This document shows, in pieces, positions 7,142-12,910 of a stretch of DNA of 14,328 nucleotides. The first letter of the stretch is position 1. The number at the start of each line of letters is the position of its first letter. Both the position numbers and the translations under genes were made by a program. The notes under the pieces were generated by a model that was given only the letters and a program-made list of their open reading frames with translations, ran no database searches and had not been told where the DNA came from. This stretch comes from RGIG3528 sp045640725 (GTDB lineage: Bacteria > Bacillota > Clostridia > Lachnospirales > Lachnospiraceae), in NCBI GenBank assembly GCA_045640725.1, contig JAZUFN010000004.1:1-14328 (forward strand), written 5' to 3'.

Positions 7142-8173
7142 ATGGCAGATGAATGGCAGAAAAATAAAAAAATGCCCACTCCGGTAAAATATATACTCAG
7201 AGGGGTGCTGGTGATTTTCTCGGTGGTTTTCGTAATTGCAGGGGGGCTGGTAGGAGCAATTTATATGTTGAATTACGGTCCTTCCGGTTCTGCCAGAGAA
7301 ATGTTTGTATTATCTGTAAGAGAGACCAGCGCTTTGAAATTTCTTGCAGATCTTGTGCTTCCCTCAGATGTGGTGGAAGCAATAGTGATGGGCAATGAAA
7401 TAGAGGAATTTGACACAGTATCCAATCCAAACCTTATTACTATTCCTGAGAAAAACGAGCAGGGGGAAGAGGTGGAAGAAAAGGATGTGGAAATAGTTCC
7501 CGTAAGAGGCGTCACCTACTCCGGCAGAATGATGGTGGTAAAAGATCCATCAAGGGTCAAGGTCGGTGTATGTGGCAATATTGGCAATCCCGATAAAAAA
7601 GGAGAGTATCTTCCTGACATGCTGGATAAATACAACGCTATAGGAGGAGTAAATGCCGGTGGATTTGATGACCCTGATGGCAAGGGGACCGGCACTATAC
7701 CTGAAGGCTTTGTATTCAGTGGAGGTCAGATGGTATTTGGTTCGGACAGCACAGAATGCGTTATGGTGGGATTTAATAAAGATAACATTATGGTGGTAGG
7801 AAAAATGACCGGAGCTGCAGCCAAGGCTGCGGGAATAAGAGACGCAGTTGCATTCGGACCGGTTTTGGTAAAGGATGGAAAGGCTGCCATAAGTAATAAT
7901 ACACTTAATTTAAATCCAAGAACGGCAATAGGACAAAGAGCAGACGGTGCGGTTTTGATTCTGGTTATTGACGGACGTCAGGCCAATTCATTAGGAGCTT
8001 CATATTCAGACTTGGTAGATGTTATGATGCAGTTTGGAGCTATAAATGCATGTAATCTCGATGGCGGTAGTTCTTCTGCCATGTACTATGAAGGCGAATT
8101 AATATCCAATTTATCAACGTTAACAGGTGGCAGACGTCTTCCTGATTGTATCTATGTGGAAAAGAGGGAATGA
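7142..8173 (+). CDS. Membrane-anchored phosphodiester glycosidase domain protein (NAGPA-like)
   Basis: A 343-residue protein with a short basic cytoplasmic start, one membrane segment (about 16-43) and an extracytoplasmic domain of the phosphodiester glycosidase family (PF09992 type, related to the human uncovering enzyme NAGPA and to bacterial exopolysaccharide-associated proteins). Recognisable family parts are AIGGVNAGGF (166-175), PEGFVFSGGQ (187-196), AFGPVLVKDG (237-246), LNPRTAIGQ (257-265), LVIDGR (274-279) and CNLDGGSSSAM (304-314). The family removes or acts on phosphodiester-linked sugars; the bacterial substrate, perhaps a cell-wall or surface polysaccharide, is not known. Residues 90-120 form an acidic linker. 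The ATG at 7142 follows AAAGGA (7127-7132). The gene ends at TGA 8171-8173, which overlaps the next start, so the two products are probably made together. Confidence 0.9.
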   Translation: MADEWQKNKKMPTPVKYILRGVLVIFSVVFVIAGGLVGAIYMLNYGPSGSAREMFVLSVRETSALKFLADLVLPSDVVEAIVMGNEIEEFDTVSNPNLITIPEKNEQGEEVEEKDVEIVPVRGVTYSGRMMVVKDPSRVKVGVCGNIGNPDKKGEYLPDMLDKYNAIGGVNAGGFDDPDGKGTGTIPEGFVFSGGQMVFGSDSTECVMVGFNKDNIMVVGKMTGAAAKAAGIRDAVAFGPVLVKDGKAAISNNTLNLNPRTAIGQRADGAVLILVIDGRQANSLGASYSDLVDVMMQFGAINACNLDGGSSSAMYYEGELISNLSTLTGGRRLPDCIYVEKRE

Positions 8174-9573
8174 TGGACGAGTCATTAAATAAACGAAAAG
8201 TGCCGGTCTTTTGGATTATATACGCAGTATTAATGGTCATTTCTCTCATTGCGGTAGGGTTGTTATTACGTAAATTGTATTATTTCCTGGACGCATATGA
8301 GGCTACCAGACCGGTCCATCAGGCTGAAAAAGTTGTAGAAAGCTCCTTTACTGAGAAAAATAGGCAGACATTAAAGAAACTTATTACCAATAAGATTGAA
8401 CAGGATACAGAGTCTGTAGATGATTTATTGGATGATTTCTTTAAATCTACTGAAAATAAGAAAATGACCTATGGTCGTTATTACGGTCAGTATACAGACA
8501 GCAAACCTCAGTATATTCTTTCTGTTGGAGAGGAACAGCTGGCTTCCTTTGCTCTGAAAGAGACCGTAAAATATGATGCGGATTTTGATTTCAAGCTTTG
8601 GGACTTGGAGAGTGTAACATTTTTTATCCAGCCTAAGTACAGCTATGCTGTTACTATCCCTGAGACTATGACCCTTTATGTGAATGGTAAGGAAGTCCCC
8701 AAGACTGAAGCGAAAGGGCGTAAAGACAGTGACTGCCGGGTAGGATATTTGGAATACTCGGATACTAAGTTTTATTTTGAACCGGAGATTAAGGTTAAAG
8801 ACAGGGCTGGACATGATGTGCACCTGCTTACAGATCAGGCTTCCGGCGGGTATTACTATCTTTTACATTATGCCTATGCTCCTGCTGATATGGTAGTCTG
8901 CTTTAATGGAGTAGATTTGACAGCCGATGAAGTGATGGAAAAGGATATTGATTGCGGTGTTGATTACTTTATGCTTAATGAGGTAATCAGGAAATATCCT
9001 GAATATAAGAGCCTTCAGGATAATATTTATTATCCTACATTTACTAAGTACTATGTTGATTTAGATGTAAAAGAAGAGGATACTACCTGGAAAAACAGAT
9101 TGAACACTGACAGTATAGCAGTGTATGATGCTGAAACCAAAACTTTTTCTGCGGGACTTACCAGTGATGATTCTGAGATGGATGAGCTGATTGTATATGC
9201 GACTGAATTTTTGAAAACATATGCTCTTTTCTGCTCTAAGGATGTTCAAATTACTGAGATTCAAGGCTATTTTCCTGCAAATTCAAAATATTACACAGCA
9301 ATATCCAAGATGAATAACTATTGGTTCAATGCTCATACAGATGTATCGTTCCAGAACTATGAGACCAAAGAATTTTTCAGCTACGGAGACAACTATGCTT
9401 TTGTTCACGTAACTTTTGAACAAAAGATGAAGCACAGAGCCTCCGGAGTATGGAAAATCTATCCTATAGATCTCCCTGTATGGTTGGTAAAAATAGATGG
9501 AGAATGGTATGTTGGCGGCATGGATTTTGCTACTTATATCGCCGGTTTTTCCGATGATACCACTCAGAAATAA
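8173..9573 (+). CDS. Large extracytoplasmic protein of unknown function with N-terminal membrane anchor
   Basis: I do not recognise a family. The protein has about 466 residues: a short basic start (MDESLNKRK), one membrane segment (about 12-32), a possible short helical stalk (about 36-60) and a large soluble part that should lie outside the membrane. The soluble part is acidic and rich in Tyr, Asp and Lys, with short segments suggesting beta structure (for example TMTLYVNGKEVP and DMVVCFNGVDL) and a C-terminal stretch WLVKIDGEWYVGG like the end of NTF2/DUF4878-type folds. Starts at 8170 and 8173 are both possible (ATGATG over the upstream TGA). GAGG at 8164-8167 is too close to 8170 and at better spacing for 8173; an upstream TTG at 8146 is unlikely. 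Overlap with the phosphodiester glycosidase gene argues for a joint surface function. Confidence 0.82.
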   Translation: MDESLNKRKVPVFWIIYAVLMVISLIAVGLLLRKLYYFLDAYEATRPVHQAEKVVESSFTEKNRQTLKKLITNKIEQDTESVDDLLDDFFKSTENKKMTYGRYYGQYTDSKPQYILSVGEEQLASFALKETVKYDADFDFKLWDLESVTFFIQPKYSYAVTIPETMTLYVNGKEVPKTEAKGRKDSDCRVGYLEYSDTKFYFEPEIKVKDRAGHDVHLLTDQASGGYYYLLHYAYAPADMVVCFNGVDLTADEVMEKDIDCGVDYFMLNEVIRKYPEYKSLQDNIYYPTFTKYYVDLDVKEEDTTWKNRLNTDSIAVYDAETKTFSAGLTSDDSEMDELIVYATEFLKTYALFCSKDVQITEIQGYFPANSKYYTAISKMNNYWFNAHTDVSFQNYETKEFFSYGDNYAFVHVTFEQKMKHRASGVWKIYPIDLPVWLVKIDGEWYVGGMDFATYIAGFSDDTTQK

Positions 9574-9605
9574 TTGGCATTAGATTTTCTTTCGAGTTTT
9601 TTAAT

Positions 9606-9634
9606 TTGTTAGTTTTATAATAATGTGATAGAGT
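9606..9634 (+). promoter_or_regulatory. Candidate promoter for the FliM-motif repeat protein
   Basis: The 100-base gap 9574-9673 is AT-rich with no clear terminator. TTGTTA (9606-9611) and TAGAGT (9629-9634) are 17 bases apart, each matching consensus at four of six positions. A perfect TATAAT also occurs at 9616-9621, but no good -35 box lies 16-18 bases upstream. Either could serve; the evidence is weak. Confidence 0.35.
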
Positions 9635-9673
9635 ATTCCTTGTATATAAAATGTATTTTGGAGGACTTGTTAC

Positions 9674-9997
9674 ATGGCAGAATCTAAAGCACTTCTTTCG
9701 CAAAGCGAGATTGATGCACTTGTTTCATTTCTTAGTTCTCAAAAGGACTCTATTGAAAATGATGTGATGAACCAGGAGAGCATTGATAAGCTCATTGGAA
9801 TGCTTAACAGTGGTTTTGATTTAAATAACTTGGCTGATAATAAGGGAAATGATTTTATTAGGGATCGTTCTCTTCTTGGACAAAATGAAATCGATGCGCT
9901 GGTTAATTTCCTGAACACACATAAAGATTCCAATGATAATTCCATACTTACACAGGAAAAGATTGATAAGCTTGTGGAAATGCTTAAAGCAGAATAA
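9674..9997 (+). CDS. Small protein with four tandem FliM-switch-peptide-like motifs
   Basis: A 107-residue acidic protein with no signal peptide or membrane segment, predicted to be cytoplasmic and helical. It contains LLSQSEIDALVSFL (7-20), VMNQESIDKLIGML (31-44), LLGQNEIDALVNFL (67-80) and ILTQEKIDKLVEML (91-104). The first and third closely resemble the LSQxEIDALL peptide at the N-terminus of the flagellar switch proteins FliM and FliY, which in FliM binds phosphorylated CheY. The copies form two 38-residue units, 60 residues apart, each holding an EIDALV-type and an IDKL-type copy 24 residues apart. No FliM middle or C-terminal domain is present. The ATG follows GGAGGA (9660-9665) at eight bases. 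With a candidate promoter before it and a strong terminator after it, it is probably transcribed alone. Binding to CheY or another receiver protein is inference from the motif. Confidence 0.85.
   Translation: MAESKALLSQSEIDALVSFLSSQKDSIENDVMNQESIDKLIGMLNSGFDLNNLADNKGNDFIRDRSLLGQNEIDALVNFLNTHKDSNDNSILTQEKIDKLVEMLKAE
9692..9985 (+). repeat. Internal duplication within the FliM-motif protein gene
   Basis: Two 114-base units (9692-9805 and 9872-9985), offset by 180 bases, encode matching residues 7-44 and 67-104. The ends are still close at DNA level (both contain ATTGATAAGCT and GGAAATGCTTAA or a one-base variant). The middles differ mostly in ways that keep the motif residues Q, I, D and L. 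This pattern suggests duplication followed by selection on the motif. Confidence 0.8.
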
Positions 9998-10005
9998 TGA
10001 TTACG

Positions 10006-10038
10006 AAATCTCATCAGGTGAGCTGATGAGATTTTTTT
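10006..10038 (+). terminator. Intrinsic terminator after the FliM-motif protein gene
   Basis: A perfect 12-bp stem (AAATCTCATCAG at 10006-10017 with CTGATGAGATTT at 10023-10034) and a five-base loop are followed by a T-run through 10038. It begins nine bases after the stop codon. This is a textbook Rho-independent terminator on the + strand. Confidence 0.95.
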
Positions 10039-10204
10039 GCAGAAAAACGAGAAAGGAGTTAAGGCTTTTCTTATCTTTTATAAAAAATTAATGGTTAATA
10101 AAACATAATTTGATACACTGTATAGTGGTGCAAGTGTAATATATGCTTGTTAAGAAGGTTATTCGTAAGGTATTTGCATAAGTGGAGAAATGGGAGTCGC
10201 ATTT
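10039..10204 (+). promoter_or_regulatory. Leader region before the Sel1-repeat gene with weak promoter candidates
   Basis: AT-rich gap of about 165 bases. TTGATA (10110-10115) with TGTAAT (10135-10140) gives a 19-base spacer, longer than ideal; TATAGT at 10121-10126 is an alternative -10 box without a good -35. AAGGAG at 10053-10058 has the form of a ribosome binding site but no start codon at a usable distance. No conserved riboswitch or RNA gene was recognised. Confidence 0.3.
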
Positions 10205-11194
10205 ATGAAAAAAGAAAAGAAGTACTTATCAGAGGAAGAGGAACAAAAAAAAGCAAATTTAGGCTACAGCTACTATGGCGGCGATGAAAATTGTCCCTGT
10301 GACTGGGGAAAAAGCAGGGACATTTTTCTGGAGCTTATGGATGAAACAGAGAATAATCGTGGTCAATATGCCAACACTCTGGGGTATATTTATTATTACG
10401 GACGCACAAACAATGGTCAGCCTGAGTACGACCAGGCTCTTAAGTATTTTTCCATAGGCGAGACCTATGGCTATTTTGAGTCTACTTACAAGCTGGCTGA
10501 TATGTATTTAAAAGGACAAGGTGTCCCAAAGGATGAAAAAGCCGCATTTGCCCTTGTCAGCAGATATTACAATGAGAATCTAAGGAAATTTTTGTCAGGA
10601 GAAGATACCTGCATGGCAGACATTGCTCTCAGAATGGGCAAGATGCTCTGGGATGGCATCGGTTGCCCGGAGGATAAAGCAGAGGCTTTCTGGATGCTTA
10701 CACTGGCTGAGTATGCTATTGGGCGCCGTATAAAAAATGACAAGTATTTTGGTGACGATGATGTTAAGAAGGCAATAGATACTGCTATTTCAAAATGCAG
10801 GTCTGAGCTGGCCGCAAAGCCGGCCAAAAAGGTAAGCTTTGATTATTTACCTTTTGTGGATACAGCTTTGGATGAGGGTTATCTTTTAGATGTGAAGATT
10901 GAGGAAATAAAAAATGGCCTGAAATTTTTAGTGAGCCCTGTACCCAAAATCAGAGACAAGAAAAATCCGAAGATTTTAGTGAATATACCTGAACAGAATT
11001 ATTGCAAAGAGGTGGAATACATTGTTTTTACAGCTCCTAAGGCTTCACTTTCTTTTAAATATCGCAGATATGATCTGTATGCCAATGATTTGGTGCTGGA
11101 CTCAGAAAAAAATCAATGGGTGTTTATTTTGGGGAGAGATATTCAGTGTATAGCCACCGTGGATGAGTGGGTATATACTCTTGATAAGTGTTAA
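10205..11194 (+). CDS. Sel1-repeat protein with uncharacterised C-terminal domain
   Basis: A 329-residue soluble protein with no signal peptide. Residues about 17-172 carry Sel1-like (TPR-related) helical repeats: ANTLGYIYYYGRT then YDQALKYFSIGETYG (56-89), then STYKLADMYLKGQGVPKDEKAAFAL (93-117, with typical GQGVPKD), and ALRMGKMLWDGIGCPEDKAEAFWML (141-165). Such repeats bind partner proteins. Residues about 210-329 form a second, probably beta-rich part with no family I recognise (for example FLVSPVP and KNQWVFILGRD). The start at 10205 has GGGAG (10192-10196) eight bases upstream; the upstream ATG at 10190 has GGAG only two bases away, too close, so the shorter form is preferred. It is flanked by a terminator before it and a separate promoter after it, so it may be a single-gene unit. 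The partner is unknown. Confidence 0.83.
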   Translation: MKKEKKYLSEEEEQKKANLGYSYYGGDENCPCDWGKSRDIFLELMDETENNRGQYANTLGYIYYYGRTNNGQPEYDQALKYFSIGETYGYFESTYKLADMYLKGQGVPKDEKAAFALVSRYYNENLRKFLSGEDTCMADIALRMGKMLWDGIGCPEDKAEAFWMLTLAEYAIGRRIKNDKYFGDDDVKKAIDTAISKCRSELAAKPAKKVSFDYLPFVDTALDEGYLLDVKIEEIKNGLKFLVSPVPKIRDKKNPKILVNIPEQNYCKEVEYIVFTAPKASLSFKYRRYDLYANDLVLDSEKNQWVFILGRDIQCIATVDEWVYTLDKC

Positions 11195-11209
11195 GTCGCT
11201 AAAACAGCT

Positions 11210-11231
11210 GAAATAAGGGGCTTGTTATTTC
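11210..11231 (+). promoter_or_regulatory. Inverted repeat overlapping the promoter of the surface-protein gene
   Basis: GAAATAA (11210-11216) and TTATTTC (11225-11231) form a perfect 7-bp inverted repeat with an 8-base spacer, overlapping the -35 box at 11222-11227. No T-run follows, so a terminator for the Sel1 gene is unlikely. Its position fits an operator, but 7 bp in AT-rich DNA can be chance. Confidence 0.35.
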
Positions 11232-11249
11232 TGTGAAAATCTCTATAAT
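11222..11249 (+). promoter_or_regulatory. Candidate sigma-A promoter for the Pro-rich surface protein
   Basis: TTGTTA (11222-11227), a 16-base spacer and a perfect TATAAT (11244-11249) predict transcription from about 11256. That start is downstream of the GTG at 11233 and just ahead of the ribosome binding site GGAG (11267-11270), which independently supports the ATG at 11278 as the true start. Confidence 0.65.
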
Positions 11250-11277
11250 CAAAAATAGGAAAGATTGGAGATATACA

Positions 11278-12777
11278 ATGAAGAAAATAACAAAGGTTAA
11301 AATAGCGCAGTTACTAATTATCTCGCTTATTCTTGGAATTGCGGGAATTCATACATATGCGGAAAATGAACTGGTTGAGGTAGAAGTAGAAAATAATCTT
11401 GGATTAAAGTATGTTGATAATGGTAAAAAGCATACAAGAACAATCCTTGGTGCTATAAGCAGTATTGATGAGGCTAGAGCTGTTTTCAATACAATCGGTA
11501 GTGACATAAATAAGATTGAGGCTTTCATTTCATTCAGTGATCCCTGCTTTTTAATGGAGTTATACAAAGATGCAGCAGACATGACTGAGCAGCTGGAAGA
11601 ATTTGTGCTGGCTGATACGGAAGGCGTAGGCTATATAGGCGAGGATTCACTGGATTTAAGCTGGATGTTTACAGGCTGTGTCAATCTAAAAAAGGCTGAT
11701 TTTTCCGCCTTTAGTGGCATCAGTCTGAATGCAGAAACAGATAAAATGTTTGTTGGCTGTGTAAGCCTTAAAGAGCTGTCATTTGCAGAGCTTAAAGGGT
11801 CTGAGCTGAGAGAGAATACAATAAACAGTTTTATAATTGACATGTTTGATATTACGGCTTTTTCGGATGAGAATGCTGAAAGAATCGTCAAAGTAGCTAT
11901 CGGCAGCAGCATTTATTATCTTCATGCAGATGAGTCGGAATTAGTACTTTCTGCAGAGTATCCGATATTTACCCCTACACCTGAGCCAACGGAGGAGCCG
12001 GTATTTACCCCTACGCCTGAGCCGTCAGAGGAGCCGGAAGAAACCCCTACACCTGAGCCGTCAGAGGAGCCGGTATTTACCCCTACACCTGAGCCATCAG
12101 AGGAACCTGTATTTACACCTACTCCTGAGCCGTCAGAGGAGCCTGTAGAGACTCCTACACCTGAGCCGTCAGAGGAGCCTGTATACACCCCTATGCCCGA
12201 GCCGTCTATGGACCCGTTAGCTACGCCTGTACCTACTGACACTCCAAAGGCCACAAATACACCAAAGCCTACCAATACACCGAAGCCTACCAAGACGCCT
12301 ACACCTGTTCCTACGGACACACCGGTTCCGACACCCACACAGGAGGCAGGGGCGGTAGCTACTCCATGGCCTACAAAGGCTGTGGAAGAAACAACACCGA
12401 CGCCGGTTCCTGATACACCTGTCCCCACTACACTGCCTGGAGTTACAGGTAAGCCTGTCGTAGATGAAAAGGGAAAGGTGAGCCCACTGTATGTAGTGGC
12501 TGTTTTCTTGCTAATAGTAGCTGTTGGCCTGGGAGCTTATGACGCTTATTATTACACAAATAAATTTAAAGAAAAAAAAGCAAAAAATACAGCGGAAGAT
12601 AAAGACGTAAAGCCTGAGGAAGTAAAGCCTGAGGAGCCAAAGCCTGAGGAGCCAAAACCTGAGGAGCCAAAACCTGAGGAAGCAAAGCCGGAAGAGCCAA
12701 AACCGGAAGTTACAGATGCAAAGACGGAGGCTGCAGAGGTAAAGCCAGAAGAAGAAAATAATACGGAAGAGAAGTAA
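11278..12777 (+). CDS. Single-pass surface protein: DUF285-like leucine-rich segment, Pro-rich stalk, KPEEP cytoplasmic tail
   Basis: A 499-residue protein with a signal peptide (residues 1-28, likely cut after TYA). An extracellular part follows with a short DUF285/BspA-like segment: LSWMFTGCVNLKKADFSAF (127-145) and DKMFVGCVSLKELSF (155-169), the MFxxCxSLxxLxxxxF pattern. Seven 12-residue TPTPEPSEEPVF-type repeats (231-314) and a further Thr/Pro stretch to about 390 form an extended stalk. One membrane helix lies near 404-421, followed by NKFKEKKAK, a stop-transfer signal, and an acidic tail with KPEEP repeats (445-474). No LPxTG sortase signal is present. It may sense or bind something at the cell surface; the ligand is unknown. 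ATG 11278 is chosen over GTG 11233 because GGAG (11267-11270) is well spaced, the signal peptide then begins at MKK, and the promoter -10 box lies between the two. Confidence 0.88.
   Translation: MKKITKVKIAQLLIISLILGIAGIHTYAENELVEVEVENNLGLKYVDNGKKHTRTILGAISSIDEARAVFNTIGSDINKIEAFISFSDPCFLMELYKDAADMTEQLEEFVLADTEGVGYIGEDSLDLSWMFTGCVNLKKADFSAFSGISLNAETDKMFVGCVSLKELSFAELKGSELRENTINSFIIDMFDITAFSDENAERIVKVAIGSSIYYLHADESELVLSAEYPIFTPTPEPTEEPVFTPTPEPSEEPEETPTPEPSEEPVFTPTPEPSEEPVFTPTPEPSEEPVETPTPEPSEEPVYTPMPEPSMDPLATPVPTDTPKATNTPKPTNTPKPTKTPTPVPTDTPVPTPTQEAGAVATPWPTKAVEETTPTPVPDTPVPTTLPGVTGKPVVDEKGKVSPLYVVAVFLLIVAVGLGAYDAYYYTNKFKEKKAKNTAEDKDVKPEEVKPEEPKPEEPKPEEPKPEEAKPEEPKPEVTDAKTEAAEVKPEEENNTEEK
11968..12219 (+). 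repeat. Seven 36-base tandem repeats coding the Pro-rich stalk
   Basis: Seven in-frame 36-base units (12 residues each, FTPTPEPSEEPV type) run without interruption. Central units are nearly identical at DNA level (CCTGAGCCGTCAGAGGAGCC recurs), while the first and last have drifted (PTEEP, PSMDP). High identity in the centre suggests recent unequal recombination, so copy number probably varies between strains. Confidence 0.92.
12610..12699 (+). repeat. Six 15-base tandem repeats coding the KPEE(P/V/A) tail
   Basis: Six 15-base units encode KPEEV, KPEEP, KPEEP, KPEEP, KPEEA and KPEEP, followed by a degenerate KPEV. They lie after the membrane helix, on the predicted cytoplasmic side. Confidence 0.9.
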
Positions 12778-12782
12778 AGAAG

Positions 12783-12827
12783 GATGCCTGAATTTCTATG
12801 AATATTCAGGCATCTTTTTTATTTTTT
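12783..12827 (+). terminator. Intrinsic terminator after the surface-protein gene
   Basis: A perfect 11-bp stem (GATGCCTGAAT at 12783-12793 with ATTCAGGCATC at 12804-12814) and a ten-base loop are followed by TTTTTTATTTTTT (12815-12827). It starts five bases after the stop codon. Confidence 0.94.
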
Positions 12828-12831
12828 GTGG

Positions 12832-12860
12832 TTGATATATAACGATAGTGATAGTATAAT
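12832..12860 (+). promoter_or_regulatory. Near-consensus sigma-A promoter for argS
   Basis: TTGATA (12832-12837), a 17-base spacer and TATAAT (12855-12860) lie directly after the terminator. This is the best promoter in the window. It predicts transcription from about 12867 and a leader of about 44 bases, too short for a T-box riboswitch of the kind often found before aminoacyl-tRNA synthetase genes in Firmicutes. Confidence 0.85.
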
Positions 12861-12910
12861 TACTCTGTGTGATTAAAACAGGATTTAGTTTTCCTGGAAG
12901 GAGCAGTAAA

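Noticed and set aside
9574..9605. Terminator after the unknown surface-protein gene
   Set aside because: There is a T-rich stretch at 9586-9602 but no stable stem ahead of it; only a weak AGAAA/TTTCT pairing is possible.
11233..11277. GTG 11233 as the start of the surface protein
   Set aside because: It has no ribosome binding site, it lies upstream of the -10 box of the likely promoter, and it would place extra residues before a clear signal peptide beginning MKK.
11968..12219. CRISPR-like array because of a 36-base repeat period
   Set aside because: Units are contiguous, in frame and without spacers; they code a Pro-rich stalk.
11922..12428. Open frame of 168 codons on the - strand with Gly/Val/Ser repeats
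   Set aside because: It is the reverse complement of the TPTPEPSEEP repeats; repeated codons without stops in one strand give a long empty frame on the other. No ribosome binding site or promoter supports it.
12481..12777. Sortase (LPxTG) cell-wall anchor
   Set aside because: No LPxTG or close variant precedes the membrane helix, and the tail after the helix is far too long for a sortase signal.
12861..12910. T-box riboswitch upstream of argS
   Set aside because: Only about 44 bases lie between the predicted transcription start and the start codon, and no T-box core sequence or specifier-stem structure is visible.
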